A DNA stretch of 64,000 nt from contig CAKREB010000011.1 in NCBI GenBank assembly GCA_934317005.1, positions 1 through 64,000 of the forward strand. The letters run 5' to 3'. The notes below the pieces were generated by a model, which was not told the origin of the DNA, ran no database searches, and worked only from the letters and a program-made list of their open reading frames with translations. This DNA comes from an uncultured Lachnospiraceae bacterium (GTDB taxonomy: Bacteria > Bacillota > Clostridia > Lachnospirales > Lachnospiraceae). Of this stretch, positions 7,755 through 16,931 are shown piece by piece. Both the position numbers and the translations under genes were made by a program. Position 1 is the first letter of the stretch. Each line of letters begins with the position of its first letter.

Positions 7755-9077
7755 ATGGATTTAATTATGGCAGTGGTAGTTGCAGATGGCAGCGTGGAAA
7801 ATGTAGAAAAATCAGTTGAGAGTATTCAAAGAGAAAATGAGAGGATAGAGATTACGGTGCTTTCCCGCACGTCTGCACTGGAAGTCGCCGAGTGGTGCAG
7901 GGAGAAAGAAATCAGTAACTCTTGTTTTGATACGGATATATCTTTTACGAAAGTTCTAGCCGAAATCTTAGAAAAGAGTAAGGAAGATATTTTATTGATG
8001 AGTTCTTCGTTGACATGTCTGCCTCATGGCATTGAGAGAATGCAGAAGGTATTATATCAGGAAGAAAAAGTGGCAGCTGTGATTCCTGAAATTGTGTCAC
8101 AGGATGTAATTGCAGGAAGAAAATACTTTAAGAGTTTGTCTGACTATGCCCAAAAGCAGCGTCATGGAAAAGTGAAAAAAGTGGTAGATGTTCGTTATCA
8201 GGCAGTATTATTAAAAAAGAATTTTTTGCAACAATGCTTTGCAGATACTTCACTTTTTTATCCGGACAATGTGCTGATTGATATGGTAGTACAGGGCATT
8301 CTGGAGCATGGATACTTTTTTTACAAAGTTGAGAATGCTTTGTTTGAAGAAGTCTCAGAAGAGCGATTTGTTTGTCAGACAGCACAGACAAAAGAAAAAG
8401 ATTTTCATTATTTAGATACCAAATGGAACATGGGTTATATTTTAAGAGTGCCAAACGAGGAACTATTAAATCTATTGCAAAGTGAGAAGACAGATCCCTA
8501 TGTGCTAGAGATTGGTTGTTCGGGCGGAACGAATTTGATGGAGGTGGGAAACCGGTATCCGGATGCACATTTATATGGAGTAGAAATTAATGAAAATGCG
8601 GCAAAGATGGCTGTTCGATTTGCGAAAGTCCAGACTGGAGATATAGAGGAAAAGAACTTGGACTTTGGGGATACGAAGTTTGACTATATTATTTTTGGAG
8701 ATGTTTTAGAACATTTGCATGATCCTAAGGGTGTGTTGGAATATTGTCAGACGCTTTTAGGAGAGCATGGAAAGATTCTTGCCAGTGTTCCTAATCTGAT
8801 GCATTGGTCTGTTATGAGAGTTTTGCTCAATGGTTTCTTCCCGTATGCAGATTTTGGACTTTTGGATCGGACGCATATTCATTTCTTTACCTATTATGAA
8901 ATGGTACAGATGTTTGAAGAAGCAGGGTATGCAGTAGAACAGGTAGAAGTTTCCGGACGGGAGACATGTACACCGGATGTACAGCAGTTTATTGACAAGC
9001 TAATGGTAATTTCGGACAGTGCAGAGGAGTTTATGTTTAGTACCTTCCAATATCGTATTTTGGCAGAGAAAAGATAG
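7755..9077 (+). CDS. Glycosyltransferase-like N-terminus fused to SAM methyltransferase
   Basis: The C-terminal half (about residues 230-430) is a class I SAM-dependent methyltransferase. VLEIGCSGGTNLMEVG is motif I, VEINENAAKMA the acidic ribose-binding strand, and GDVLEHLHDPKGV the motif before strand 4, followed by LLDRTHIHFFTYYEM. The N-terminal 200 residues weakly resemble a family-2 glycosyltransferase without a clear DXD. The ATG at 7755 has GAGGA 6 bases upstream. The same methyltransferase module recurs in the genes at 12533 and 14103. It probably O- or N-methylates a sugar of the flagellar glycan. Confidence 0.85.
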   Translation: MDLIMAVVVADGSVENVEKSVESIQRENERIEITVLSRTSALEVAEWCREKEISNSCFDTDISFTKVLAEILEKSKEDILLMSSSLTCLPHGIERMQKVLYQEEKVAAVIPEIVSQDVIAGRKYFKSLSDYAQKQRHGKVKKVVDVRYQAVLLKKNFLQQCFADTSLFYPDNVLIDMVVQGILEHGYFFYKVENALFEEVSEERFVCQTAQTKEKDFHYLDTKWNMGYILRVPNEELLNLLQSEKTDPYVLEIGCSGGTNLMEVGNRYPDAHLYGVEINENAAKMAVRFAKVQTGDIEEKNLDFGDTKFDYIIFGDVLEHLHDPKGVLEYCQTLLGEHGKILASVPNLMHWSVMRVLLNGFFPYADFGLLDRTHIHFFTYYEMVQMFEEAGYAVEQVEVSGRETCTPDVQQFIDKLMVISDSAEEFMFSTFQYRILAEKR

Positions 9078-9098
9078 AAGCAAGGAGAATGAGGAAAT

Positions 9099-10247
9099 AT
9101 GGCAGAACCAATGGTGAGTGTAATCATACCGGTGTATCATCCTAAAAAAGAATATATAGACAGATTATTCGATTCTGTTGTGAGGCAGACGATAGGCATT
9201 GAGCAATTAGAGATGATTGTGGTATCGGATGGAGATGAGACAGAAGTTACAAAAAGAATCTTAGCTGATTGGGAGTCAAAGTTTCCAAATCACATTATGT
9301 TAATCTATTATTCTGATAATCAGGGACCAGGGTATGCCAGAACATTAGGGATGGAATATGCAAGAGGAAAATATATTGCTTTTGCAGATCAGGATGATTG
9401 GATTTCTCTGGAAATGTATCGTGTGTTGGTAGAAGTAGCAGAAAGAGAAAACTGTGAGATTGCTGGAGGATTTAGCACGAGAGATCGGGAGTATGTCAGA
9501 CCGGAAGTTGGTGATAGAAACAGAACCGGCGCTGAGGATGTCATATGGGATATACATAATATTTCTCAAAGAAAAGAGTTTCTGGTCAGACGTCAAATGG
9601 GAGGATATTGGTGCTCTATTTATCGAAAAGAATTTTTAGAGGAAAATAATATTTATTTTCCGGCAGGGGTAACGTACGATGATAACTTTTTTGGAAAACT
9701 ATGTACTTATTATGTGACAAGAGTAGCGGTGATGGGGGAATATTTTTATCATTGGTTTGTCAATGAGCGGTCGATTAGTATGGCAACAGATGGTACAACG
9801 CACTATGATCGATTGAAAGTGGAGTTATTATCACTGGAGGCATTGAAGGAAAGAGGGTTTTGGAAAGATTATCATGATGAAATAGAATTATCCTTTATTG
9901 AAATGTATTATATCAATACGATGCATACATTTTTCTGGCATTTAAATCAGCTTCCATATCAGACTTATCTGGAAATGTGTCAGCAGGTGAAAAAAGAATT
10001 TCCTAATTATCGCTCCAATTCATATTTTTCTTCCGATATTGAGGAGTATGCGTGCTATGGATGGAGTTACTATCCTTATATGCATGCGTATTATTTAGAG
10101 AAAAATAATACAGAAAAGCTGCAGGAATTAGAAAAGCTGCCTGAGAAAATTAGAAAAACATCCTGGCTTGATACGATAGAAGGAGATTTTACCGAAGAAG
10201 AATTGAATGGGTATAAAATCTTTCAGATGTTGATAGCAGAGTTATAG
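9099..10247 (+). CDS. Family 2 glycosyltransferase
   Basis: This 382-residue GT-A enzyme has VSVIIPVYHPKKEY at the N-terminus, IVVSDGDETEV in place of the usual DD, and the metal-binding IAFADQDDWISLEMY. The C-terminal part shares YDDNFFGKL and a Tyr/Trp-rich helical tail with the neighbouring enzymes. GAGG lies 5 bases before the ATG. It is a soluble enzyme, presumably adding one residue to the flagellar glycan. Donor and acceptor cannot be read from the sequence. Confidence 0.88.
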   Translation: MAEPMVSVIIPVYHPKKEYIDRLFDSVVRQTIGIEQLEMIVVSDGDETEVTKRILADWESKFPNHIMLIYYSDNQGPGYARTLGMEYARGKYIAFADQDDWISLEMYRVLVEVAERENCEIAGGFSTRDREYVRPEVGDRNRTGAEDVIWDIHNISQRKEFLVRRQMGGYWCSIYRKEFLEENNIYFPAGVTYDDNFFGKLCTYYVTRVAVMGEYFYHWFVNERSISMATDGTTHYDRLKVELLSLEALKERGFWKDYHDEIELSFIEMYYINTMHTFFWHLNQLPYQTYLEMCQQVKKEFPNYRSNSYFSSDIEEYACYGWSYYPYMHAYYLEKNNTEKLQELEKLPEKIRKTSWLDTIEGDFTEEELNGYKIFQMLIAEL

Positions 10248-10267
10248 AGGGAAAGGCGGTTGATGGG

Positions 10268-11287
10268 ATGAAAGAAATTAGCATTATCGTGCCCTGCTAT
10301 AATGTAGAGAAATATATTGACCAATGTGTGCAGTCGCTGGTGAATCAGATTTTTTCCTTGGAAAAGATGGAGTTGATTTTTGTAGATGATGCGTCGACAG
10401 ACACGACGCTAGAACATCTAAAAGTATGGGAGCAAGAATATAGCGACAGTATTTTGCTCATAGCATGTGATCAGAATGGAAGACAGGGAACGGCAAGAAA
10501 TATTGGAATGCAGTATGCGCAGGGAAAATATATTGGATTTGTAGATGCGGATGACTGGGTAGAACCGGAGATGTTTGAAAGTATGCTGCAAAAGGCAGAG
10601 GAATATGATTGTGATATGGTATCTTGCCATGCTTACCGTAATCGTGAAGATGGGCAGCAGATTCCGGAGATTACACAAGAGAAAGACTGGTTCCTATGTG
10701 GTCAGTCTACATTAGAAGGAGGAAATTGGCCATCTGAATTTATAGGAAGTGTATGGAGCAGGATTTATCGAAGAAAAATATTAGTGGACAATCAAATTTA
10801 TTTTCCGGAACAATTATGCTATGAAGATAATTATTTTGCAACGATTGCGGCGATGTATTGTCGTAGCATTTATCATTTGGAGCGATGTCTGTATCATTAT
10901 CGTGAGAATGACACATCTACGACTCTTGCCAGGAATAATGTGTGGTTGTTCGATCGTTTAGAAATTGAACTGTTGAAACTGGAAGAGTTTCGAAAATTGC
11001 AGCTTTTGGAACGTTTTCCGGAGGAGATTGAAAAAAATTTCTTTGAGTTATATTATTTTAATACCATGTATATGATGGCAACCAGATTTGATATTCCATC
11101 CTATGAGATTTTTCAGCGGATGGAACAGCAGATACGAACACAATTTCCAAATTATAAAAGCAATAAAAGTGTGATGGAATCCGGAAATCCGGTGTGGGAT
11201 CTTTTGCTGAAGGTGTTAGATTGCCATTTTACAAAAGAGCAATTTGAAAACTTTATGAAAAAATATGCGGCATTGCCAAGAAACTAA
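10268..11287 (+). CDS. Family 2 glycosyltransferase
   Basis: This 339-residue GT-A enzyme is a close paralogue of the one at 3711. ISIIVPCYNVEKYIDQC, FVDDASTDTTLEH and GFVDADDWVEPEMF are the three expected GT-A motifs, and YEDNYFATI lies in the C-terminal half. There is no membrane segment. It follows the previous gene after 20 bases in the same operon. It probably arose by duplication within the cluster and may act on a different acceptor. Confidence 0.9.
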   Translation: MKEISIIVPCYNVEKYIDQCVQSLVNQIFSLEKMELIFVDDASTDTTLEHLKVWEQEYSDSILLIACDQNGRQGTARNIGMQYAQGKYIGFVDADDWVEPEMFESMLQKAEEYDCDMVSCHAYRNREDGQQIPEITQEKDWFLCGQSTLEGGNWPSEFIGSVWSRIYRRKILVDNQIYFPEQLCYEDNYFATIAAMYCRSIYHLERCLYHYRENDTSTTLARNNVWLFDRLEIELLKLEEFRKLQLLERFPEEIEKNFFELYYFNTMYMMATRFDIPSYEIFQRMEQQIRTQFPNYKSNKSVMESGNPVWDLLLKVLDCHFTKEQFENFMKKYAALPRN

Positions 11288-11294
11288 AGAAGAA

Positions 11295-11318
11295 CATTTG
11301 CAGATAGATTTGCAAATG
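11295..11318 (+). other. Intercistronic hairpin
   Basis: A perfect 8-bp inverted repeat (CATTTGCA, loop GATAGATT, TGCAAATG) sits just after the stop of the glycosyltransferase and before the interrupted gene. No T-run follows, so it is more likely a processing or stability element than a terminator. Confidence 0.45.
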
Positions 11319-11340
11319 AAAATGGAGTGACAGAAGTAGG

Positions 11341-12501
11341 ATGAAAGTATTATTTTGCAAGTGGGGAAGTATTTGTGAGGCAGGCATTGAGCATGCCCTG
11401 CAGGAACTGAAAATGGAAACGGATTATGTGACACAGGGGTTAAAGCACACGGATTACGATACGGCATATTTGAAAGAGGTTGCTCGTAGCTTGGATGCAA
11501 AAACATATGATTATGTGTTTAGCATTAATTTTGTACCAATTATTTCTAAAGTATGCAATTTGTATCATCAAAAGTATATGTGTTGGACAGTCGATCATCC
11601 TAGTCTGCAGTTATATTTCAAAGACCTAAGAAATTCGTGTAATCGTGTATTCATGTTTGACCGTATGCAATATGAAAAGTTTTACTAGGTAAACAAAGAA
11701 GGAATTTTTTATATACCATTAGGCTGTGATTATTCATTTTACCGCTCGATAACAGTAACACCAGATGAACAGAAAAAATATCAATGTGATATTTCTTTTA
11801 TTGGTTCGACTTGTCAGGAAAAGTGTAAATACAATCAGATACAAAATCTTCCGGAGTATATCAAAGGATATGTAGATGGACTGATATATGACCAGATGAA
11901 TATTTACAGTTATAATCTGCTGGCAGATTCGATGTCAGAGCAATTCTGCAAAGAATTCAAAAAATATGCGGATTGGGGAAATCTTCCAAAAGATTATGAG
12001 GAAGATTCTTTAGGTCTGATCGCAGATTGTTATATTGGGGAAAAATGTACGGAACAGGAAAGAATACGCACACTACAAAACATTTCTGAACATTTTGACA
12101 TGGATATTTATACAACGAGTGATATGTCTGCTATTCCAAAGATTCATAACAGAGGGATTGCAGATTCGGTTACAATGATGCCAAAGATTTTTCAATGCAG
12201 CAGGATTAATTTGAATATGACGAATCGCCCGATCCGTTCCGGTCTTCCACAGAGAATTTTTGATATTATGGGAGCAGGTGGATTTCTTCTGACGAATTAT
12301 CAGCCGGAGTTAACAGAATACTTTGAAATAGGAAAAGAAGTGGCAGTATATGAGAGTCAGCAGGATTTACTGGAAAAGATAGCTTATTATCTGGAGCATG
12401 AAGATGAGAGAGTAGAGATTGCTGCGAATGGAAGAAGAGCAATTGAAAAAAATCATCAGTATGCACAGCGTTTACAAATGATGTTTGAAGTAGATGAATA
12501 A
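11341..12501 (+). pseudogene. CgeB-like glycosyltransferase interrupted by one in-frame TAG
   Basis: Reading from ATG 11341 gives 115 codons to a TAG at 11686-11688. The same frame then continues open to the TAA at 12499-12501, where the C-terminal Glyco_trans_1_2 signature appears (SRINLNMTNRPIRSG, then IFDIMGAGGFLLTNY). Aligned by eye with the paralogue at 20212-21333, the TAG replaces a single residue: EKFY, stop, VNKEGIFYIPLGC against EYRAQGYSQIQYLPLAV. There is no frameshift or other damage, so the inactivation looks recent, or the position is a sequencing error. The intact protein would have 386 residues. The C-terminal part could only be made separately from an internal start such as 11896. 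Confidence 0.85.
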
Positions 12502-12532
12502 CAGATGCAGGCTGCTGTGAGAGGAGAAAAGA

Positions 12533-14089
12533 ATGTTAGAAAAGCTGGAACAGTTGATTGAGGAAGAAAAGTGGGAAGAAGCACGCAAGTTAGAACTGGA
12601 GATGGAAGCTTATCAGGAGCCTTCCGATCGTTTTTCGATTTTGAATACTATGATCTATATGCAGGAGGGAGATTTTGAAGCTGCATTAAAATGTATTACG
12701 GTGGGTTTACTGCTTAATCCAGGCAATTATGAGCTGTACTATCTGTTAGGAAATTATTACCTGCCGATTAACCGGAATCAGGCATTTTTATGTTATGAGC
12801 AGGCGAGGGCATACTGCGATGACAAAGAGAATCAGCAGGTTTTAGAAGAAAGTATGGCATTTTTAAGAGAGATGGAAGATTTTCAGACAGCTCCTTTTGT
12901 AATATGCAGGTACGATATGTCAGATGACCTGTTTTTGAATGTGCTAAGGATTCTGCAGACAGCTGACGCAGACAGTGATCTTTTGATCATACGTTCTGAT
13001 AGTGTCGTTCCGGCAAATGCTATTTTCTGGCTTCGTATGGGATTATATGAAAAAGAATCAGTAGGAGCAGTTGGACCGCTTTCTAATACATCAATGAATG
13101 AACAGTCATTGGCTGTTTCTTTTCAGAGTATGGAAGAGTATCTGCAGGTGGCAGGAAGCTTACAGATTCCATCCGGTTATGCATATGAAAATAAAGTGTA
13201 TTTAGAAGATAGTGCGGTTTTGATTAAAAGAAAAGCATTGAATCAGGTAGGCGGTTTTTTACAGGATTATCATAGTTCGATTGCACAAGTCGCAGATATT
13301 TGCATTCGATTAGATTGGAATGACTTTGAATGCCGCTTGTGCACAAACTCTTTTGTATATGCAAAAGTAGAGCATACAGTGGCGGAATATCAGACGGCAG
13401 GCTGGGCAGAGTTTACAAGAAATCTATCCTTTAATCTGTTTTATTATAGTGATATACGGACAGAACTGATTGAGAAGATACAACAAGAAACAGATGATTG
13501 CTTTTCGGTGTTAGAGATTGGATGTGGATGTGGCACTACGTTATCCCATATCAAGTGGAAATATCCCAATGCCAGAGTTTGTGGAGTAGAGCTTTCGAAA
13601 CAGGCGGCTGCGTTAGGTAAGCAGATGGCTGATATTATAGTGGGCGATATAGAGGCACTGGAACTGCCATATGGTGAGCAGACATTTGACTATATTATCT
13701 GCGGAGATGTGTTAGAGCATCTGCGAGATCCTGAAAATGTGGTTTCACGATTAAAGAAATATTTAAGCGCAAGTGGTAAGCTGATTGCATGTATTCCAAA
13801 TCTGGCGAATATTACAGTGATTACACCACTGCTTCATGGAAGCTTTGAATATAAGGATGCAGGACTGTTAGATAGAACGCATATTCACTTTTTTACGAAA
13901 AAGAGCATAGAGAAGATGTTTTTGAATGCGGGCTATAAGATCACAGAATGGATACCACAAAAAGGTGGTGAGGCTACAGATCTGGTATCGGGAGATGAAG
14001 CATTGATCAATTTGATCTATCAGTTACCGGGGATTGCTTCGCAGGAAGAGTTGGAAACATATGAATATCTTGTTGTAGCAGAAGGATAG
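12533..14089 (+). CDS. TPR / glycosyltransferase-like / SAM methyltransferase fusion
   Basis: This 518-residue protein has three parts. Residues 1-120 are tetratricopeptide-like helical repeats (AALKCITVGLLLNPGNYELYY). Residues 120-300 resemble a family-2 glycosyltransferase that has lost clear catalytic motifs. Residues 320-515 are a class I methyltransferase (VLEIGCGCGTTLSHI, GVELSKQAAALG, GDVLEHLRDPENVV, LLDRTHIHFFTKKS). It is the same module as in the genes on both sides. GAGGAG lies 7 bases before the start. It likely methylates the flagellar glycan; the glycosyltransferase-like middle may be non-catalytic. Confidence 0.85.
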   Translation: MLEKLEQLIEEEKWEEARKLELEMEAYQEPSDRFSILNTMIYMQEGDFEAALKCITVGLLLNPGNYELYYLLGNYYLPINRNQAFLCYEQARAYCDDKENQQVLEESMAFLREMEDFQTAPFVICRYDMSDDLFLNVLRILQTADADSDLLIIRSDSVVPANAIFWLRMGLYEKESVGAVGPLSNTSMNEQSLAVSFQSMEEYLQVAGSLQIPSGYAYENKVYLEDSAVLIKRKALNQVGGFLQDYHSSIAQVADICIRLDWNDFECRLCTNSFVYAKVEHTVAEYQTAGWAEFTRNLSFNLFYYSDIRTELIEKIQQETDDCFSVLEIGCGCGTTLSHIKWKYPNARVCGVELSKQAAALGKQMADIIVGDIEALELPYGEQTFDYIICGDVLEHLRDPENVVSRLKKYLSASGKLIACIPNLANITVITPLLHGSFEYKDAGLLDRTHIHFFTKKSIEKMFLNAGYKITEWIPQKGGEATDLVSGDEALINLIYQLPGIASQEELETYEYLVVAEG

Positions 14090-14102
14090 AAATGGGGACA
14101 CG

Positions 14103-15761
14103 ATGATGAATGGAGAAGAAAAGAAGTGTATAATAGAAGCAGGAAAGCTTATGGAACAGCAACATTGGGAAGAGGCATTAGCTGTCATTTATCAGGGGAT
14201 TTATTGGAATAACAGAAGTTATGAGCTGTATTTTATGCTGGCGCAGTGTAAGGAAATATTAGGAAAATATGAGCAGGCAGCATTATCGTATGAGAATGCA
14301 TTGTTTTATGCAACGGATGAGGATTATGCGGAAATCGAGCAGTGTTATCGTGAGTTTATGGAAGCTTCACCGGTAGAACCTAAAAAGGTTTCTATTGTGT
14401 TGGTAACATATAATCAGTTAGAGATGACACAGCTTTGCGTTGAATCAATCCGCTACAATAATCCATATGGAACATATGAGATTATTGTAGTAGATAACTT
14501 ATCGACAGATGGTACCAGGGAGTGGCTTTGCGAGCAGGAGGACATTCGTGCAATTTTAAATGAAACGAATAAAGGATTTCCGACTGCCTGTAATCAGGGA
14601 GCAGATATTGCTTCTGAGGGAAATGAGATATTTTTACTAAATAACGATACGATTTTGATGGAAAACAGTATGTATAATCTGCGCATGGCATTATATGAGT
14701 CAGAAAGAACAGGGGCTGTAGGAGCATGCTCGAATAAGGTTGGCAACCGGCAGCAGATTGCAGAACAATATCAGACGATAGACGAATACGCATTGTATGC
14801 CAAGACACATAATTGCTATGATCCTTCTATGCATGACAAGCGCCTGCGTCTGATTGGTTTTGCTATGTTATTTCCAAGAGATGTCTGGAATCAGGTTGGA
14901 GGATTTGATGAACGTTACGGGCTTGGTAACTATGAGGACGATGATATTAGTTTGAAACTATTGTCGCAGGGGCATGATCTGGTTTTTTGCAGGGACAGTT
15001 TTATTTTTCACTTTGGCGGGGCTTCTTTTGGAAGCTTTCATAAGCAGAAAAATGAGGAATATCAGAAGATATTGCTTAGAAATAAAGCGTTGTTTGAAGA
15101 AAAGTGGAAAATACGCTGGGGATATTTTTCACATATTAGAACCGATCTGTTAAGTTATATTGAAGAGCCGGCAGAAGAAAAACTGAACATATTAGAGATT
15201 GGCTGCGCTTCTGGAGCAACTCTTCTGGAACTGGGAAATCGTTATCCGAATGCTTCATTATACGGCGTTGAAATGAATCAGGATGTTGTTAATATTGCTT
15301 CACAGTATTTGTCTATTGTACAGGGTGATATCCAAAGGAAGATCAATCCTTTTAAAAAGACATATGATTATATTATTTTAGGGGATGTGCTGGAACATTT
15401 ATTCGATCCGGAGGATGTTTTGAAGGAACTTAAAAACTGGCTTAATCCAGGAGGACATCTTGTGATCAGTGTGCCAAATCTGATGCATATTTCGGTATTG
15501 GAGCCATTGCTTCATGGCAGGTTTACCTATCAGGATGAGGGAATATTGGACCGTACTCATTTAAAATTCTTTACCAGAACAGAATTGATTGAAATGATTG
15601 GCAGATGTGGATTTGAACTGGAAAGAATGGGGGGCAACACAGTGGAACTGTCAGAGCAGCAGATGCAGTATATAGAACGGTTACTTCATATGGATCCAGC
15701 AATATCAAAGGAAGAGCTTTTGGTGTATCAGTACCGCTTAAAGGCGAAAAGAACGGAATGA
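14103..15761 (+). CDS. TPR / family 2 glycosyltransferase / SAM methyltransferase fusion
   Basis: This is a 552-residue bifunctional protein. It has TPR-like helices (1-90), a complete family-2 glycosyltransferase domain (VSIVLVTYNQLEMTQLCV, IIVVDNLSTDGTREW, IFLLNNDTILME as the DXD equivalent, YEDDDISLKL), and a methyltransferase (LNILEIGCASGATLLELG, GVEMNQDVV, GDVLEHLFDPEDV, ILDRTHLKFFTRTE). Unlike the gene at 12533, the glycosyltransferase motifs are intact, so one protein could add a sugar and methylate it. It may start at the ATG at 14103 or at 14106. Its stop overlaps an ATG at 15758, but the next gene more likely starts at GTG 15779. Confidence 0.88.
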   Translation: MMNGEEKKCIIEAGKLMEQQHWEEALAVIYQGIYWNNRSYELYFMLAQCKEILGKYEQAALSYENALFYATDEDYAEIEQCYREFMEASPVEPKKVSIVLVTYNQLEMTQLCVESIRYNNPYGTYEIIVVDNLSTDGTREWLCEQEDIRAILNETNKGFPTACNQGADIASEGNEIFLLNNDTILMENSMYNLRMALYESERTGAVGACSNKVGNRQQIAEQYQTIDEYALYAKTHNCYDPSMHDKRLRLIGFAMLFPRDVWNQVGGFDERYGLGNYEDDDISLKLLSQGHDLVFCRDSFIFHFGGASFGSFHKQKNEEYQKILLRNKALFEEKWKIRWGYFSHIRTDLLSYIEEPAEEKLNILEIGCASGATLLELGNRYPNASLYGVEMNQDVVNIASQYLSIVQGDIQRKINPFKKTYDYIILGDVLEHLFDPEDVLKELKNWLNPGGHLVISVPNLMHISVLEPLLHGRFTYQDEGILDRTHLKFFTRTELIEMIGRCGFELERMGGNTVELSEQQMQYIERLLHMDPAISKEELLVYQYRLKAKRTE

Positions 15762-15778
15762 TTAAGGGAGGTGGCAGA

Positions 15779-16924
15779 GTGACAAAACTAAAAATAGTAT
15801 TGTGGGATTTTTCAAAGAATGCGGTATCATGGATGGATGAAAACGTATGTATGGAAAAAGTGTGTGTGGAGAAACATCTGCTGGGATCTGATGACATTGT
15901 GAATGAAACGTTATCATGTGAATGGGATTATATTTTTTGCTTTCTTCCAAATGAAGCGGTTATTCTACGACAGAAATTTGCAGATATTTTTCAACGTTTG
16001 AATATCTCAGATAAGCAGGTTGTCTATGCCCTTGACTTAGCAGATTGGGTGGCGCACTGTGAACTTGGAAACTATGTTTTGGCAGATGGGGAATTAAAAA
16101 AGCGGATGACGCTGCACTGTGAAAAACAGGGCAGGGATTTTATCACTTGTACGGTAGAGGGGATTTCTTATGTTGCCGGTACGACAGACCGGGTTATTTT
16201 AGACTGGATGTATCTATATGATCGAAACTGGGCTGATGAGGAGATGCAGATGTTTTATCAGATGGCGCAGAAGTATTATGGAATAGAGCCTTCGAAAAAA
16301 GGATATTTTCTTGATATTGGTGCCAACATTGGAACAACTTGTATTTATTTTAAGAAAAAGATTGATCCATCAGTGACAATTTTGGCCTTTGAACCGGAAG
16401 AAAAGAATTATAGACTGCTTCAGACTAATCTTACATTAAATAATCTGTCAGCGGAAAGTATTTGTGAAAATTATGGACTTTCGGAACAAAGTGAAGAGCA
16501 GATACTTTATGTAAATAAGGCAAATCCCGGTCAAAACAGTGTTCTTTTGGACTATGGTCAGGAAAAAGAGAATATTGATATGGTGTCGTTAGATGATTAT
16601 CTGCAAAACAAAGGGATTTTACCACAGGACATCAAGTACATATGGATTGATACGGAGGGATTTGAGCCGATGGTGATTGCCGGAGCAGGTAAGACGCTGC
16701 AGAATGGGAGAATACCAGTGTTTATGGAGCTAAATCCGTATCTGTGGAATGCAGCAGGGATGTATGAGAAGTTAATGCAGGTGTTGACAGGAATTTATCA
16801 GAAGTATCTGATCATAGATGAAGTGCTGGAGGGACAAGAGGTGCTTCATGATATAGAGGAATTGTGGCAATATCGGGAAGCACCTCAATTTTGGCAGCAT
16901 GATATATTTTTGATCAAAGAATAA
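15779..16924 (+). CDS. FkbM-family methyltransferase
   Basis: The C-terminal half is an FkbM-type class I SAM methyltransferase: GYFLDIGANIGTTCIYF is motif I, ILAFEPEEKNY the acidic strand, and IDTEGFEPMVIAGAGKTL the typical FkbM C-terminal motif. The first 130 residues form a separate domain common in Clostridia FkbM proteins. GTG 15779 is chosen because GGGAGGTGG (15766-15774) sits at the right distance; the upstream ATG at 15758 has no site. It probably O-methylates a sugar of the flagellar glycan. It is the last gene of the long operon, with its end 7 bases from a convergent gene. Confidence 0.87.
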   Translation: MTKLKIVLWDFSKNAVSWMDENVCMEKVCVEKHLLGSDDIVNETLSCEWDYIFCFLPNEAVILRQKFADIFQRLNISDKQVVYALDLADWVAHCELGNYVLADGELKKRMTLHCEKQGRDFITCTVEGISYVAGTTDRVILDWMYLYDRNWADEEMQMFYQMAQKYYGIEPSKKGYFLDIGANIGTTCIYFKKKIDPSVTILAFEPEEKNYRLLQTNLTLNNLSAESICENYGLSEQSEEQILYVNKANPGQNSVLLDYGQEKENIDMVSLDDYLQNKGILPQDIKYIWIDTEGFEPMVIAGAGKTLQNGRIPVFMELNPYLWNAAGMYEKLMQVLTGIYQKYLIIDEVLEGQEVLHDIEELWQYREAPQFWQHDIFLIKE

Positions 16925-16931
16925 GAGAAAG

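Noticed and set aside
11686..11688. TAG as a recoded amber codon (pyrrolysine)
   Set aside because: A single case; the paralogues have an ordinary residue there, and no pyl genes or recoding element are visible.
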